DNA of 64,000 nt from Corynebacterium sp. P3-F1 (GCF_030503635.1 NZ_CP129965.1:1798001-1862000), one strand, 5' to 3'; counted from the stretch's first letter, positions 49,459 to 56,834 are shown. Notes: generated by a model from the letters alone, not told the origin. Made by a program: numbers and translations.

Positions 49459-50646
49459 TTATTCCGCGGTGTATCCGTCCAGGAAGAACGTGCCGCTGTA
49501 GTCGATGGGCATCCACTCAGCGTGGAAGTCCTCGAAGTCCTTCGCCGGGTCCAGGTCCCCGAATTCATTCGGGTGGAGCCACTTCGCAAATGCCTCGAGA
49601 GCGAACACGTTGTACGGGCTGTCGTAGAACTGATGGTAGATGGCGAAGAAATCGCCCTCCCTAGGGGCCGTCAGTTGTTTCATGCCCGGGCCGTGGAGCG
49701 GACCCCCGAAGGAATCGCGTGCCGCTGCCTCGTCTGCCTGGTAGCCCAGCTCAACGTGGCTGAACGCGTCGGTCTTCTGCGGGTCGCGCGCCCACTCGCC
49801 GCCGGTGACGACGAGCTTGTCCGGGTTGACCTCGACAAGCTTCTCTGGAGTGATCTCCGTTTCGTCGGTGCCCAGGATCTCCGGGCCGACATTGTGGCCG
49901 CCTGCCGCGTCGACGAGCTTGCCCAGGTTGGCATCGCCCGCGATGGCGCAGCAGTCCTTGAAACCGGCTGCCATCCACACGACGGTCTCGGGCTTCTCCG
50001 TCGTTGTGCCGACGCGCTCGGTGATATCGCTGACCTTCTCGGACCAGAACTTGTTGTAGCTTTCCGCGCGGTCCTGCGCACCGAGCAAATCGCCGAACAG
50101 ATTCATGGAAACCTCAGTGTTGGCCAACGGGTCCTGACGAAAGTCCGTGAACACGTACTTGAGGCCGACAGCGTCCATGTCGGTGAGGAAGCCGTTCTGT
50201 TCCGCGACCTTCTTCTGGTCCAAGGTCATGACCACCACATCCGGCTTCTGCGCCAGCAGGTTCTCGACGGTGACATCGCCCTTTTGCAGCGAACCGATTT
50301 CCGGCAGGTCCTTCGCCTCCGGGAATTTCTCGAACAGCTTGTCGCGCATCGCCGGCGCTGCCTTGTCCAAGTCGTTGCCGTACGCGACGATCTTGTCGAA
50401 GGGGTTGTCCTGCAGAATCGAGGTGGCGAAGACCCCGCGGCCCTCCCCGAGTAAGATGCGCTCCGGCTGCTTGTCGAAATCGACGGTGCGGCCCGCCGCG
50501 TCGGTGACAGTCAGGGTGGTCTCGCCGTTTGCTGCTCCATTGTTGGAGCCGCTCTCATTACCGCTTGAGTCCGACGAGCAGCCGGCGAGGCCGAGTACTG
50601 CGATTAACGAGAACAGCAGTGCTGCGAGTGTGCGTGGAAAATTCAC
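49459..50646 (-). CDS. Iron-siderophore ABC transporter substrate-binding lipoprotein
   Basis: 395 residues from GTG 50646, chosen because AAAGGTGG lies just upstream and the signal peptide (NFPRTLAALLFSLIAVLGLAGC, lipobox Cys23) begins there. Ser/Asn/Gly-rich linker, then a class III binding-protein fold: LTVTDAAGRTVDFDKQPERILLGEGRG, LPEIGSLQKGDVTVENLLAQKPDVVVMTLDQKK, VWMAAGFKDCCAIAGDANLGKLVDAAGGHNV. It differs in sequence from the 3.9-kb receptor, so a different ligand is likely. A DtxR-like box precedes it. Confidence 0.92.
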   Translation of the reverse strand: MNFPRTLAALLFSLIAVLGLAGCSSDSSGNESGSNNGAANGETTLTVTDAAGRTVDFDKQPERILLGEGRGVFATSILQDNPFDKIVAYGNDLDKAAPAMRDKLFEKFPEAKDLPEIGSLQKGDVTVENLLAQKPDVVVMTLDQKKVAEQNGFLTDMDAVGLKYVFTDFRQDPLANTEVSMNLFGDLLGAQDRAESYNKFWSEKVSDITERVGTTTEKPETVVWMAAGFKDCCAIAGDANLGKLVDAAGGHNVGPEILGTDETEITPEKLVEVNPDKLVVTGGEWARDPQKTDAFSHVELGYQADEAAARDSFGGPLHGPGMKQLTAPREGDFFAIYHQFYDSPYNVFALEAFAKWLHPNEFGDLDPAKDFEDFHAEWMPIDYSGTFFLDGYTAE

Positions 50647-50661
50647 AATCCACCTTTCAAG

Positions 50662-50680
50662 GTAAGTAAGCCTATGCTTA
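50662..50680 (-). promoter_or_regulatory. Candidate DtxR box of the second siderophore operon
   Basis: Minus-strand TAAGCATAGGCTTACTTAC matches 12 of the 18 outer positions of the DtxR palindrome (six in each half). It lies 15-35 bases before the GTG of the binding-protein gene, which suits repression by iron-loaded DtxR. Confidence 0.55.
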
Positions 50681-50789
50681 GTTCGGCCGTTTCCACGCAT
50701 GCTAAGACATGCCCAAATTGAAATCAAGATCGTGGTTTCACTCCCGTCTTTATGCCCGGGAAGCTCGTGCGGTAACCTGATTTCTCGTT

Positions 50790-50862
50790 GCCTCAGTAGC
50801 TCAGTGGATAGAGCACGGCTCTCCTAAAGCCGGTGTCGTAGGTTCGATTCCTACCTGGGGCG
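50790..50862 (+). tRNA. tRNA-Arg (CCU)
   Basis: Acceptor stem GCCTCAG/CTGGGGC, D-arm GCTC...GAGC, anticodon stem CGGCT/AGCCG with loop CTCCTAA giving anticodon CCU (reads AGG), T-arm GTAGGTTCGATTCCTAC. 73 nt; CCA not fully encoded (GCA follows). It ends in its own terminator. Confidence 0.95.
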
Positions 50863-50867
50863 CAGAA

Positions 50868-50906
50868 AATCCCCCATGACCTGCACAAACAGGTTGTGGG
50901 GGATTA
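50868..50906 (+). terminator. tRNA-Arg terminator hairpin
   Basis: AATCCCCCATGACCTG and CAGGTTGTGGGGGATT form a long stem around CACAAA. The following sequence is only weakly T-rich. Confidence 0.7.
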
Positions 50907-51213
50907 CTGACTTTCAGGCAAATTCGTAGATCTACTAACTTATCTACTACCTTTGCCGAAAATCGGACTCAGGGAAAGGGCCGAAATCAGGCGCTAGTCA
51001 TCGTCACCGTATTGATCACCTTGCCGGCAAGGCTGTTGCTGTTGCTGCTGTTGTTGCCTCCGCCGTGCCGTATCACGACGCACCGCATCGAGTCGCCGCT
51101 GGTTCTCACCGACAGTTCGCAACATCTGATCGCGACCGCGCGAGTTACGCACCGGATTGACACGAGGCCGCACATACCTACCGATAACCCCTGATAGGCA
51201 CGAATGTGATCCG
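50907..51213. other. Left scar of the accessory island, no supported gene
   Basis: About 300 bases. The minus strand has an open frame with a run of glutamine codons (CAG/CAA) at about 51030-51060 that runs into the tRNA fragment; it looks like the truncated end of a mobile-element gene rather than a functional one. CCGATAACCC occurs at 51181 and again at 51211. Confidence 0.45.
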
Positions 51214-51255
51214 ATAACCCAGAGGTCGTCGGTTCGAATCCGGCCCCCGCTACCA
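51214..51255 (+). repeat. 3' fragment of a tRNA-Met gene, probable attachment-site remnant
   Basis: ATAACCCAGAGGTCG through the T-arm GTCGGTTCGAATCCGGC to CCCCGCTACCA corresponds to the 3' half of an elongator tRNA-Met, from the anticodon loop to an encoded CCA. No 5' half lies before it. Such fragments are carried by integrative elements that insert into tRNA 3' ends. Confidence 0.75.
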
Positions 51256-51263
51256 ACTTCCAA

Positions 51264-51274
51264 ACCCCTACCAG
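51264..51274. repeat. Left arm of a terminator hairpin split by the IS
   Basis: ACCCCTACCAG, complementary to CTGGTAGGGGT at 52725-52735. Removing the IS and one TGG copy restores ACCCCTACCAG-TGGAAACG-CTGGTAGGGGT followed by CTTCTTTGTTTT, a typical terminator. Confidence 0.8.
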
Positions 51275-51311
51275 TGGTGAACTGGCCCCCGAAAGTTGGA
51301 CTGGTTTAACT

Positions 51312-52133
51312 CTAGGCGGTTAGGGCTTCAAGGGTCTGATTTCGATATTGCATCGGGGTCAGGCCCTTGAGTCGTTGTTGGATGCGTTCGGTGTTGTACC
51401 ACTGGATGTACTCGTCGATCGCCTGGTTGAACTCTGCGACGGTGTCGAAGATTTCTCCGTGGTACATCTCGGCTTTCAAGTGCCCGAAGAAATTCTCCAT
51501 GACCGCGTTGTCGTAACAGTTGGCTTTACGCGACATCGACTGAACACCACCGTTATCGCCGATCAGGTCACGCCAGGAGGCATGCTGGTACTGGAAGCCT
51601 TGATCGGTGTGCATCATCCACCCGGGTTCAGGTGCACAATTTACGATTGCGTTGGTCAAAGAAGCGGCGGTAAATGCTGTCGACGGCGATGTAGCCACGC
51701 TGTGGGCAACGATTGAGCGGTCGAACAGATCCATCACCGGGGACAGATATACCTTGCTGCCTGCGACCCTGAACTCGGTGACGTCGCTGACAAAGAAGGT
51801 GTTGGGCTTGTCCGGAGTGAACTTGCGGTCAAGTTTGTTGTCAGCGATGTGGCTGATCGTCCCAGCGTAAGAAACATAGGGCCTGCGCTGGCGGACCTTG
51901 GCTCGAAGTCCCATCTCGCGCATGAGCTTGAAGACAAGTTTGTGGTTGACCACCCAGCCCTGGTTGCGCAGGTCCAGCAGCACCCGCCGGTAACCGTAGC
52001 GATGCTTATTACGCTCGAAACTTTCCCGGATTGCTTGCTTCAGCGCAGCGTGCTTATCCGGCTCGCGCAGGCGTTTCTGGTGGTAGAAGAACGTCGACCG
52101 TGGCATACCCGCCGCATCCAAGAGGTACTCCAA
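51312..52133 (-). CDS. IS3-family transposase OrfB (catalytic, DDE)
   Basis: 273 residues from the first ATG; as in IS3 elements the functional product is probably the OrfAB fusion, reached by -1 frameshifting, so this frame extends upstream to about 52215. Integrase core with DDE residues: FVSDVTEFRVAGSKVYLSPVMDLFDRSIV (first Asp), MMHTDQGFQYQHASW (second Asp) and NAVMENFFGHLKAEMYHGE (Glu), plus the HTH_21 region RYGYRRVLLDLRNQGWVVNHKLV. Ends AALKGLTPMQYR-type tail 34 bases inside the element end. Confidence 0.93.
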   Translation of the reverse strand: MEYLLDAAGMPRSTFFYHQKRLREPDKHAALKQAIRESFERNKHRYGYRRVLLDLRNQGWVVNHKLVFKLMREMGLRAKVRQRRPYVSYAGTISHIADNKLDRKFTPDKPNTFFVSDVTEFRVAGSKVYLSPVMDLFDRSIVAHSVATSPSTAFTAASLTNAIVNCAPEPGWMMHTDQGFQYQHASWRDLIGDNGGVQSMSRKANCYDNAVMENFFGHLKAEMYHGEIFDTVAEFNQAIDEYIQWYNTERIQQRLKGLTPMQYRNQTLEALTA

Positions 52134-52171
52134 GCGGTGGTGCGACTTGAGGATGACAATCGCCTGAACTT

Positions 52172-52654
52172 TCAGGCGCGTCCCTGGTTCCTCAAGTCCC
52201 GCAATTTTTTTAAGTAGGCGTTTTCCGCTTCCAACCGTGCGATCTGGCGACGCAGCTTCTCTTCCTCCGAGAGCGGCTTCGGTGCGACCGAGCCTTTGGG
52301 CCTACCCTTCGGCTCCGGTTTTAGCGCCTCATCGCCACCTTTACGCCATTTCCACGACCACCCTTTAACTAGCTGGTCTGATGACAGGCCAAACTCACGC
52401 GCAAGATCCATCGCCGTCTCACCGGCAAGGTGGCGTTGGACAACTTCCTTCTTGATTTCGAACGAATACTGCTGCTTAGTCGGTTTCTCCACAAGACATA
52501 GCCTGCCATGCAGCGTAAACCGACGATAGAGCATACGGGCGGCGTATCTGGAGACACCAAGAGCAATGGCAGCGGCTCTATAGCCCATGCCTTGCTCAAA
52601 TAGTTCAACCAACTGCTCGCGCTGATGCTCACTCAGCGAACTTCGTGCTCTCAA
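52172..52654 (-). CDS. IS3-family transposase OrfA (DNA-binding)
   Basis: 160 residues with two helix-turn-helix units: LSEHQREQLVELFEQGMGYRAAAIALGVSRYAARMLYRRF and VVQRHLAGETAMDLAREFGLSSDQLVKGWSWKWRKGG. A C-terminal leucine-zipper-like coil follows (LSEEEKLRRQIARLEAENAYLKKLRDL). A run of seven A on the minus strand (52205-52211, within AATTTTTTT read on the plus strand) is the likely slippery site for -1 frameshifting into orfB. IS150/IS3-type organisation. Confidence 0.92.
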   Translation of the reverse strand: MRARSSLSEHQREQLVELFEQGMGYRAAAIALGVSRYAARMLYRRFTLHGRLCLVEKPTKQQYSFEIKKEVVQRHLAGETAMDLAREFGLSSDQLVKGWSWKWRKGGDEALKPEPKGRPKGSVAPKPLSEEEKLRRQIARLEAENAYLKKLRDLRNQGRA

Positions 52655-52724
52655 CGAAAACTACTCCCCACTAGTCGATAACTGATTTCTCAGTCCAACT
52701 AATGGGGAGCAGTTCATGGAAACG

Positions 52725-52735
52725 CTGGTAGGGGT
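52725..52735. repeat. Right arm of the IS-split terminator hairpin
   Basis: CTGGTAGGGGT followed by CTTCTTTGTTTTG; pairs with 51264-51274 on the other side of the IS. Confidence 0.8.
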
Positions 52736-53007
52736 CTTCTTTGTTTTGTGTTGAAGTCGGCATTTGGTGCACTAGATGGTGCACTAGAGTCAGAATCCTG
52801 CACCCGATGAGGCATCAGCGCTCCAGCAAAGCGGTGCGGGTTTCGCGGTTGTATGCGAGGGCGACTGCAACGAGGAACGCCACGGGAGCCGACAGTTCGG
52901 GGGAGATCTGTCTGTGTGTCGGGGGGACACCGCTCAACCGTGGCGTTCGAGATGAGTATTACGCGACTCGCGTCCTCTCGCACGTCGAGAGATGAAAGTG
53001 CACCTGA
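52736..53007. other. Remnant sequence right of the IS, no supported complete gene
   Basis: On the minus strand a frame ending at 52815 reads ELSAPVAFLVAVALAYNRET and RTALLER, plausibly the tail of a small phage-type membrane protein, without a convincing start. The stretch also has a 12-bp tandem duplication (listed). G+C falls relative to the core genome. Confidence 0.4.
52766..52789. repeat. 12-bp tandem duplication
   Basis: TGGTGCACTAGA twice in tandem; each unit contains the palindrome TGCA within GTGCAC. Possibly an integrase or excisionase site of the lost element; unproven. Confidence 0.55.
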
Positions 53008-53036
53008 CTTGGCTCACTGTGGTGTGACCGACTTAA
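53008..53036. repeat. 29-bp direct repeat, left copy
   Basis: CTTGGCTCACTGTGGTG through GACCGACTTAA is repeated exactly at 54635-54663. It probably represents the terminal sequence of the IS whose transposase fragment lies at 53131-53475. Confidence 0.85.
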
Positions 53037-53130
53037 CTCTTGACGCGTAGACCTGCTGGTTTGGTGTTGGGGTTGGGTATTTTTCCGCACTAAGGGGTGG
53101 GGTGTGGGGCGGACGGTAGTGTGATCTTTT

Positions 53131-53475
53131 GTGAGCCCGTCTATCCGTACTGTGACGACTGCTTCTGGGGCTACAGCTGTCCAGGTATTCACGAGCGAAC
53201 ACGCGGGCAATCGGATGTCGAAATCCGATCTCAAGGCGCGACCAATTTATGCCCGAACCGAGGGCTCGATTAATGCGCACCTCAATATCGTCATGGCAAC
53301 ACTCGCAGTAAGTCGATGATGGAATCAGCAACCGGACGAAGCATTAAACGACTCGTGCGAACTTTCAAAAAGTATCGCAGTTTTGAACTCAGGGTCGAAG
53401 ACACAACAATCCACGCGGCCACGCCACTACCAGCCGAAGTGCAAAACCTCGTCCACGCCATCACCGAACCCTGAC
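53131..53475 (+). pseudogene. Internally deleted, frameshifted transposase (IS1634/IS1182-like)
   Basis: The first part VSPSIRTVTTASGATAVQVF matches the N-terminus typical of IS1634-type transposases. It then joins directly to a C-terminal part, SDLKARPIYARTEGSINAHLNIVMATLAVSR, continuing one frame over as GRSIKRLVRTFKKYRSFELR and IHAATPLPAEVQNL, to a stop at about 53475. Hundreds of residues of the catalytic core are missing and there is a frameshift near 53312, so it is dead. Assignment from recalled family patterns. Confidence 0.75.
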
Positions 53476-53517
53476 TTCCGCACTAAAATGATCCAACTCA
53501 GGAGAAGCGCACGCGGA

Positions 53518-54573
53518 TTAACCTACGCCGGCCAGCAGAATTTCTACGAACTCCTTGCGCTTTTCTACATGGAAGTTGTGGCCCGAGTCAGCCTCGACTT
53601 TAACGGCACCGGCGGGAAGAGAATCCATGGCCCTGGCGGCGTCCTCATCACTGGCCGCAGCTTGAAGGACTTCCCCGTCGTATCGCGCTTGACAATGAAT
53701 ATAGGTAACTGGCGCTTGAATCGCCGCAAGTGTTGCTTCTTGATCAAACCCTTCGTTCCAGAGACCCGTAAAGAAGGCATCACCAAACGCTGGGTCATAA
53801 TCCATGATGTACACCTGTGCCTCATTCATCTCGGGAGGCATGGTCCACAGAGCTATCGGGGCGCCCGGATGCCGAGAGTGATATGCGAGTCCATCACCGA
53901 TGAACCCCTGAGCAGAGTCCCCAAAGTATTGCCACATTTTTTGGCTGCGCCACTGATAAGCCTGCCAGTCGGTCTCTCCTGAAGACAAGAACTCATGAGT
54001 GCTGACAGCTAGGTCCTGATAATTCCACGTATTGCGCGCCTCAGGCAGCTCTGTGGCAAATAGCGGCGGATCTTCTAACACCAGGAAGCTAACCAGTTCT
54101 GGATGACGCGCAGCAATCAACGCGGCCAATTGACCCCCAGACGAATGCCCACTTAATACGACGGGTTGGCCAATTGTCTCTATATAACGAGATAGGACGT
54201 CTGCGACCTCCACCGCTCGATAAGATTCAAGGCGATCAGACTTGCCATGCCCTGGAACGTCGATGGCATACACTTGGCGGTCCTTGCTGAGGTCACGTAA
54301 AGCGTAACCGTACTGGCGCCATCCGCTCGCTTGACCATGGATAAGGACAATAGGGGAACCGTCCCTTGGCTCGCTTACCCCTACATTGAGCTTCACATGA
54401 TCCACGCTCACCCGGTGCTCTTGATAGCCAGCCTTTTCCAGGGATCTCACAAGACGCGAGTGATACGTGGTTGTGTACCATGCCCAACCGCCAGCACCGG
54501 CTGCCGCAAGTGCAACGATTGCCGTCACGATAAGTCCCGCCACCTTCAGGACCCTTTTCCCGACCAGGGCCAT
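53518..54573 (-). CDS. Membrane-anchored alpha/beta hydrolase
   Basis: 351 residues. An N-terminal signal anchor (VLKVAGLIVTAIVALAAAGAGGWAW) precedes the alpha/beta-hydrolase fold: oxyanion HG in IVLIHGQASGWRQYGYALRDLS, VYAIDVPGHGKSDR, the nucleophile elbow LSGHSSGGQLAAL (Ser), an acid in the region ARYDGEVLQ, and the histidine SGHNFHVEKRKEF. A haloperoxidase/lipase-like enzyme facing outward; substrate unknown. G+C is clearly lower than in the neighbours. It stands between two 29-bp direct repeats with IS debris on both sides, so it was acquired. No regulator gene accompanies its twin operators. Confidence 0.88.
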   Translation of the reverse strand: MALVGKRVLKVAGLIVTAIVALAAAGAGGWAWYTTTYHSRLVRSLEKAGYQEHRVSVDHVKLNVGVSEPRDGSPIVLIHGQASGWRQYGYALRDLSKDRQVYAIDVPGHGKSDRLESYRAVEVADVLSRYIETIGQPVVLSGHSSGGQLAALIAARHPELVSFLVLEDPPLFATELPEARNTWNYQDLAVSTHEFLSSGETDWQAYQWRSQKMWQYFGDSAQGFIGDGLAYHSRHPGAPIALWTMPPEMNEAQVYIMDYDPAFGDAFFTGLWNEGFDQEATLAAIQAPVTYIHCQARYDGEVLQAAASDEDAARAMDSLPAGAVKVEADSGHNFHVEKRKEFVEILLAGVG

Positions 54574-54589
54574 GAGCTATCACCTTACC

Positions 54590-54625
54590 AATACATTTGT
54601 ATTATAACACCAATACACTTGCATT
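54590..54625. promoter_or_regulatory. Twin operators and -10 boxes upstream of the hydrolase
   Basis: AATACATTTGTATT (54590-54603, perfect palindrome) and AATACACTTGCATT (54612-54625, one mismatch pair) are spaced exactly 22 bases. On the minus strand each is preceded by TTATAAT, a strong -10-like box. Two phased sites on one DNA face suggest cooperative binding by a TetR/MarR-size dimer. Confidence 0.6.
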
Positions 54626-54634
54626 ATAACATGG

Positions 54635-54663
54635 CTTGGCTCACTGTGGTGTGACCGACTTAA
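54635..54663. repeat. 29-bp direct repeat, right copy
   Basis: Exact copy of 53008-53036, immediately abutting the broken IS6 transposase start. Confidence 0.85.
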
Positions 54664-54836
54664 ACACCCCGCTCGGTCATCATCTCTTCGAGATCGCGGT
54701 AGCTCACGCCGTAGCGGCAGTACCACCGCACCGCCCACAGGATGATTTCACGGGGGAAATGCCGACCGGAGAAGATGCCCATGGCCGTGATTATTTCACG
54801 CCGGTCTTTCTACTGCCCCAACTTTGCAACAGCACC
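54664..54836 (-). mobile_element. IS6-family element end with truncated transposase start
   Basis: The minus strand begins with the IS6-type terminal repeat GGTGCTGTTGCAAAGTTG (from 54836). An ATG at 54782 then opens GIFSGRHFPREIILWAVRWY and CRYGVSYRDLEEMMTERGV, the N-terminus of IS6 transposases. It is cut after about 39 codons where the 29-bp repeat starts. Confidence 0.85.
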
Positions 54837-55499
54837 GGTCATGAACCGATGAACCACAAGCGAGTTGCGCGGGTCATGCGTGAGCTCAAATTGTTTGGTT
54901 ACACCAAGAAACGCAAGGTCATCACCACCGTGTCGGATCATAAGAAGCCGGTGTTCCCTGATCTGGTGGGCCGGAAGTTCACCGCTGACAAGCCGAACCA
55001 GCTCTACGTTGGGGATATTACGTACCTGCCGATTGCGGATGGGTCGAATATGTACCTGGCGACGGTCATTGATTGCTATTCCCGCCGGTTGATCGGCTTT
55101 TCCATCGCGGATCACATGCGCACCAGCCTGGTCCAAGACGCACTGCTCATGGCCAAAGGCCAGCGTGGAAGCCTGACTGGGTCGATTTTTCACTCGGATC
55201 ACGGCAGCGTTTACACCGCGCACGCATTCCAGAACACCTGTAAGGAATTAGGGATCAGGCAGTCGATGGGATCAATCGGTACCAGTGCGGATAACGCCTT
55301 GGCGGAGTCGTTCAATGCCGCGATGAAGCGGGAGGTCCTTCAGGATTCCAAGACATTCATGAACCAGTTGATCTGCCGCCGAGATGTTTTCCGCTGGTGT
55401 ACCCGTTACAACACGGTGCGTCGGCATTCCTGGTGTAAATATCTCGCCCCTGCGGTGTTTGAGGAGCGCGGTTCTGTTATCCTGAAATCTGCTTCCTGA
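54837..55499 (+). pseudogene. Truncated IS3-family transposase OrfB
   Basis: Open from the IS6 end: HEPMNHKRVARVMRELKLFGYTKKRK, then the DDE core YVGDITYLPIADGSNMYLATVIDCYSRRLIGFSIADHM (Asp), FHSDHGSVYTAHAFQNTC (Asp) and SADNALAESFNAAMKREVLQ (Glu), to FEERGSVILKSAS. The N-terminal quarter and any orfA are missing, removed at the IS6 insertion. It belongs to the IS3/IS51 branch, different from the intact IS at 51.3 kb. The right terminal repeat TGACCCCCGGATAGTAGACA-like sequence follows at about 55511-55532 (minus strand). Confidence 0.88.
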
Positions 55500-55533
55500 T
55501 TAAATCCTCCGTGTCTACTATCCGGGGGTCGGG

Positions 55534-55650
55534 CCCGCCTTCATCGAAGCTGACTACCACCCGAAGCTCACCCCACACAGTCTCCGGATATGCAACGTCT
55601 CGCGGCCGACGATCTATCGCGCTCTCAAGCGCATTGACGCCGACACTTAG
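55534..55650 (+). pseudogene. C-terminal fragment of a serine recombinase/resolvase
   Basis: PAFIEADYHPKLTPHSLRIC and NVSRPTIYRALKRIDADT then TAG. The VSRPTIYRAL stretch is the DNA-recognition helix of Hin/resolvase-type recombinases. Only about 39 codons survive, directly after the IS3 end. Confidence 0.55.
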
Positions 55651-55821
55651 GCACAGGCTGCGTCGCTAGCGCTCGCACCCGGTAAGCCGAGCATCAGGCT
55701 GCGCTAGCGACGCTCAGCACGCTTCAGGTGCGGTGGTGCCGTGGCAGGGCGCGACCGGCAGAGCCGGACCGAATACGGGATTGACCACGTACACCCCGTA
55801 TTCGTGCAAAGGAGCACTGCC

Positions 55822-56745
55822 ATGTCCACTCATTCCCACACGCTTGCATCCCACGGTGAGATCCTCGCGAACCTCCCCGGCATCCTCGGCTTCTACCCGA
55901 ACAACTCGCTGATCCTCGCGTTCTTCGTCGACGACGAGGGCGTCGACACCGTCCGCCTCGGCCCGGTCGCACGGTTCGACCTGGACGAGGCTGTGGAGAA
56001 GCTCACCGAGAGTCGCGAGCGGTTCGCAGCGTGGGTCCACCACCTCGAACTTGACGCTGTTATCGCGTACATGATCAGCGATGACATTGCGCAACCGGTC
56101 TTCGACGAGACGGCCACGTATCTCACCAGCGGGGCAGTGCATCTACCGCCGCTGCTTGGGGTGGTGCAGGTGCCCGAGATTGTCACCGGGGCTGCTTGGT
56201 GGTCTGTGTACCAGCATCCGCTCATCGACGAGCCGCGCCACGGTGTTGTCGGCGAGGTCGCCGCATCGGCGGCGCTTCAGCAGATGCTAGAGCACACCGG
56301 CGAGCTGCCGGAGCCGAGCAAAGACGACATCGAGGCACGGTTGAATAGCACCGATCACGGCATCGACGCCGCAGAGCACGCCGACATCATCGAAGACGCG
56401 CTGGCGTATATCCCGCCCATGTTCTCCGACATGCTGCAGCGTGAATACGAACAGGCGGCGGCAGGGATGACCCAAGTTGGCGATGTCATTACTGAACTGA
56501 GCCGGTTGATTCGACAGGGTCGGCATGTCTGCGCAGAAACTCGTTCTTCTGCAGGCCTAGTGCAGCTCGGTGAGCTTGGCCAGCACCTCCTCGGCAGGCG
56601 GGTTGGTGGCGTGGGTGCCGTCGGAGTAGAGGACGGTCGGCACGACTCGGTTGCCGTTGTTGACGGACTCGACCCAGGCGGAGGCGTCCTCGTTGCCGGG
56701 GGCTTCCACATCGACGACTTCGTGCGGGGCATTCGCCTTACGTAG
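55822..56745 (+). pseudogene. DUF4192 gene with foreign 3' end
   Basis: 307 codons from ATG 55822 (AAAGGAG at -9). About 240 residues show DUF4192 character: THSHTLASHGEILANLPGILGFYPNNSLILAFFVDDEGVDTVRLGPVARFDL and WWSVYQHPLIDEPRHGVVGEVAASAALQQMLEHTGELP. From about 56550 the frame runs antisense through mrx1 and gains a nonsense tail (LGQHLLGRRVGGVGAVGVED). So the true 3' end was lost at the island boundary. Function of DUF4192 is unknown; members are frequent in actinobacterial accessory DNA. It might still make a stable truncated product. Confidence 0.75.
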
Positions 56746-56829
56746 GTCCGCCAGCAGACGGGTGCAGAACGGGCACCAGGAAGTGGCGAATACGGTGACT
56801 GGAGCGGTCGTTTCAGGGGTGGTGGCCAC
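56557..56829 (-). CDS. Mycoredoxin/glutaredoxin-like protein
   Basis: 90 residues from GTG 56829 (a TTG overlapping the folA stop would add three residues, but AAAGG suits the GTG). Thioredoxin fold with redox motif ATSWCPFCTRLLADLRKANAPHEVVDVE and the cis-proline segment NRVVPTVLYSDGTHATNPP, typical of actinobacterial mycoredoxins and NrdH-like proteins. Reduces mycothiol-mixed disulfides, a role inferred from the family. Last gene of the thyA-folA-mrx transcript; its 3' end marks the island boundary. Confidence 0.88.
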   Translation of the reverse strand: MATTPETTAPVTVFATSWCPFCTRLLADLRKANAPHEVVDVEAPGNEDASAWVESVNNGNRVVPTVLYSDGTHATNPPAEEVLAKLTELH

Positions 56830-56834
56830 GTCAA

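Larger units (their letters stand above)
51278..52716 (-). mobile_element. Complete IS3-family insertion sequence (about 1439 bp)
   Basis: Ends are imperfect inverted repeats: TGAACTGGCCCCCGAAAGTT at the left, and TGAACTGCTCCCCATTAGTT at the right (read inward), both continuing GGACTG. A 3-bp target duplication TGG flanks it (51275-51277 and 52717-52719). It carries overlapping orfA and orfB and appears intact, so it may be active. Confidence 0.92.

Noticed and set aside
50987..51263. Two overlapping minus-strand frames containing GAGFEPTTSGL and GGRIRTDDLW, as possible small proteins
   Set aside because: These phrases are translations of the antisense of a tRNA 3' end and appear wherever att-site tRNA fragments are translated. 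No independent coding signal except a glutamine run.
53383..53982. A 199-codon plus-strand frame opposite the alpha/beta hydrolase
   Set aside because: Its first part is an out-of-frame reading of the dead transposase and the rest is antisense of the hydrolase, whose catalytic motifs are clear.
56557..56745. A genuine C-terminal domain of the DUF4192 protein
   Set aside because: This stretch is exactly the antisense of the mrx1 coding sequence and shows Gly/Val/Asp shadow composition.
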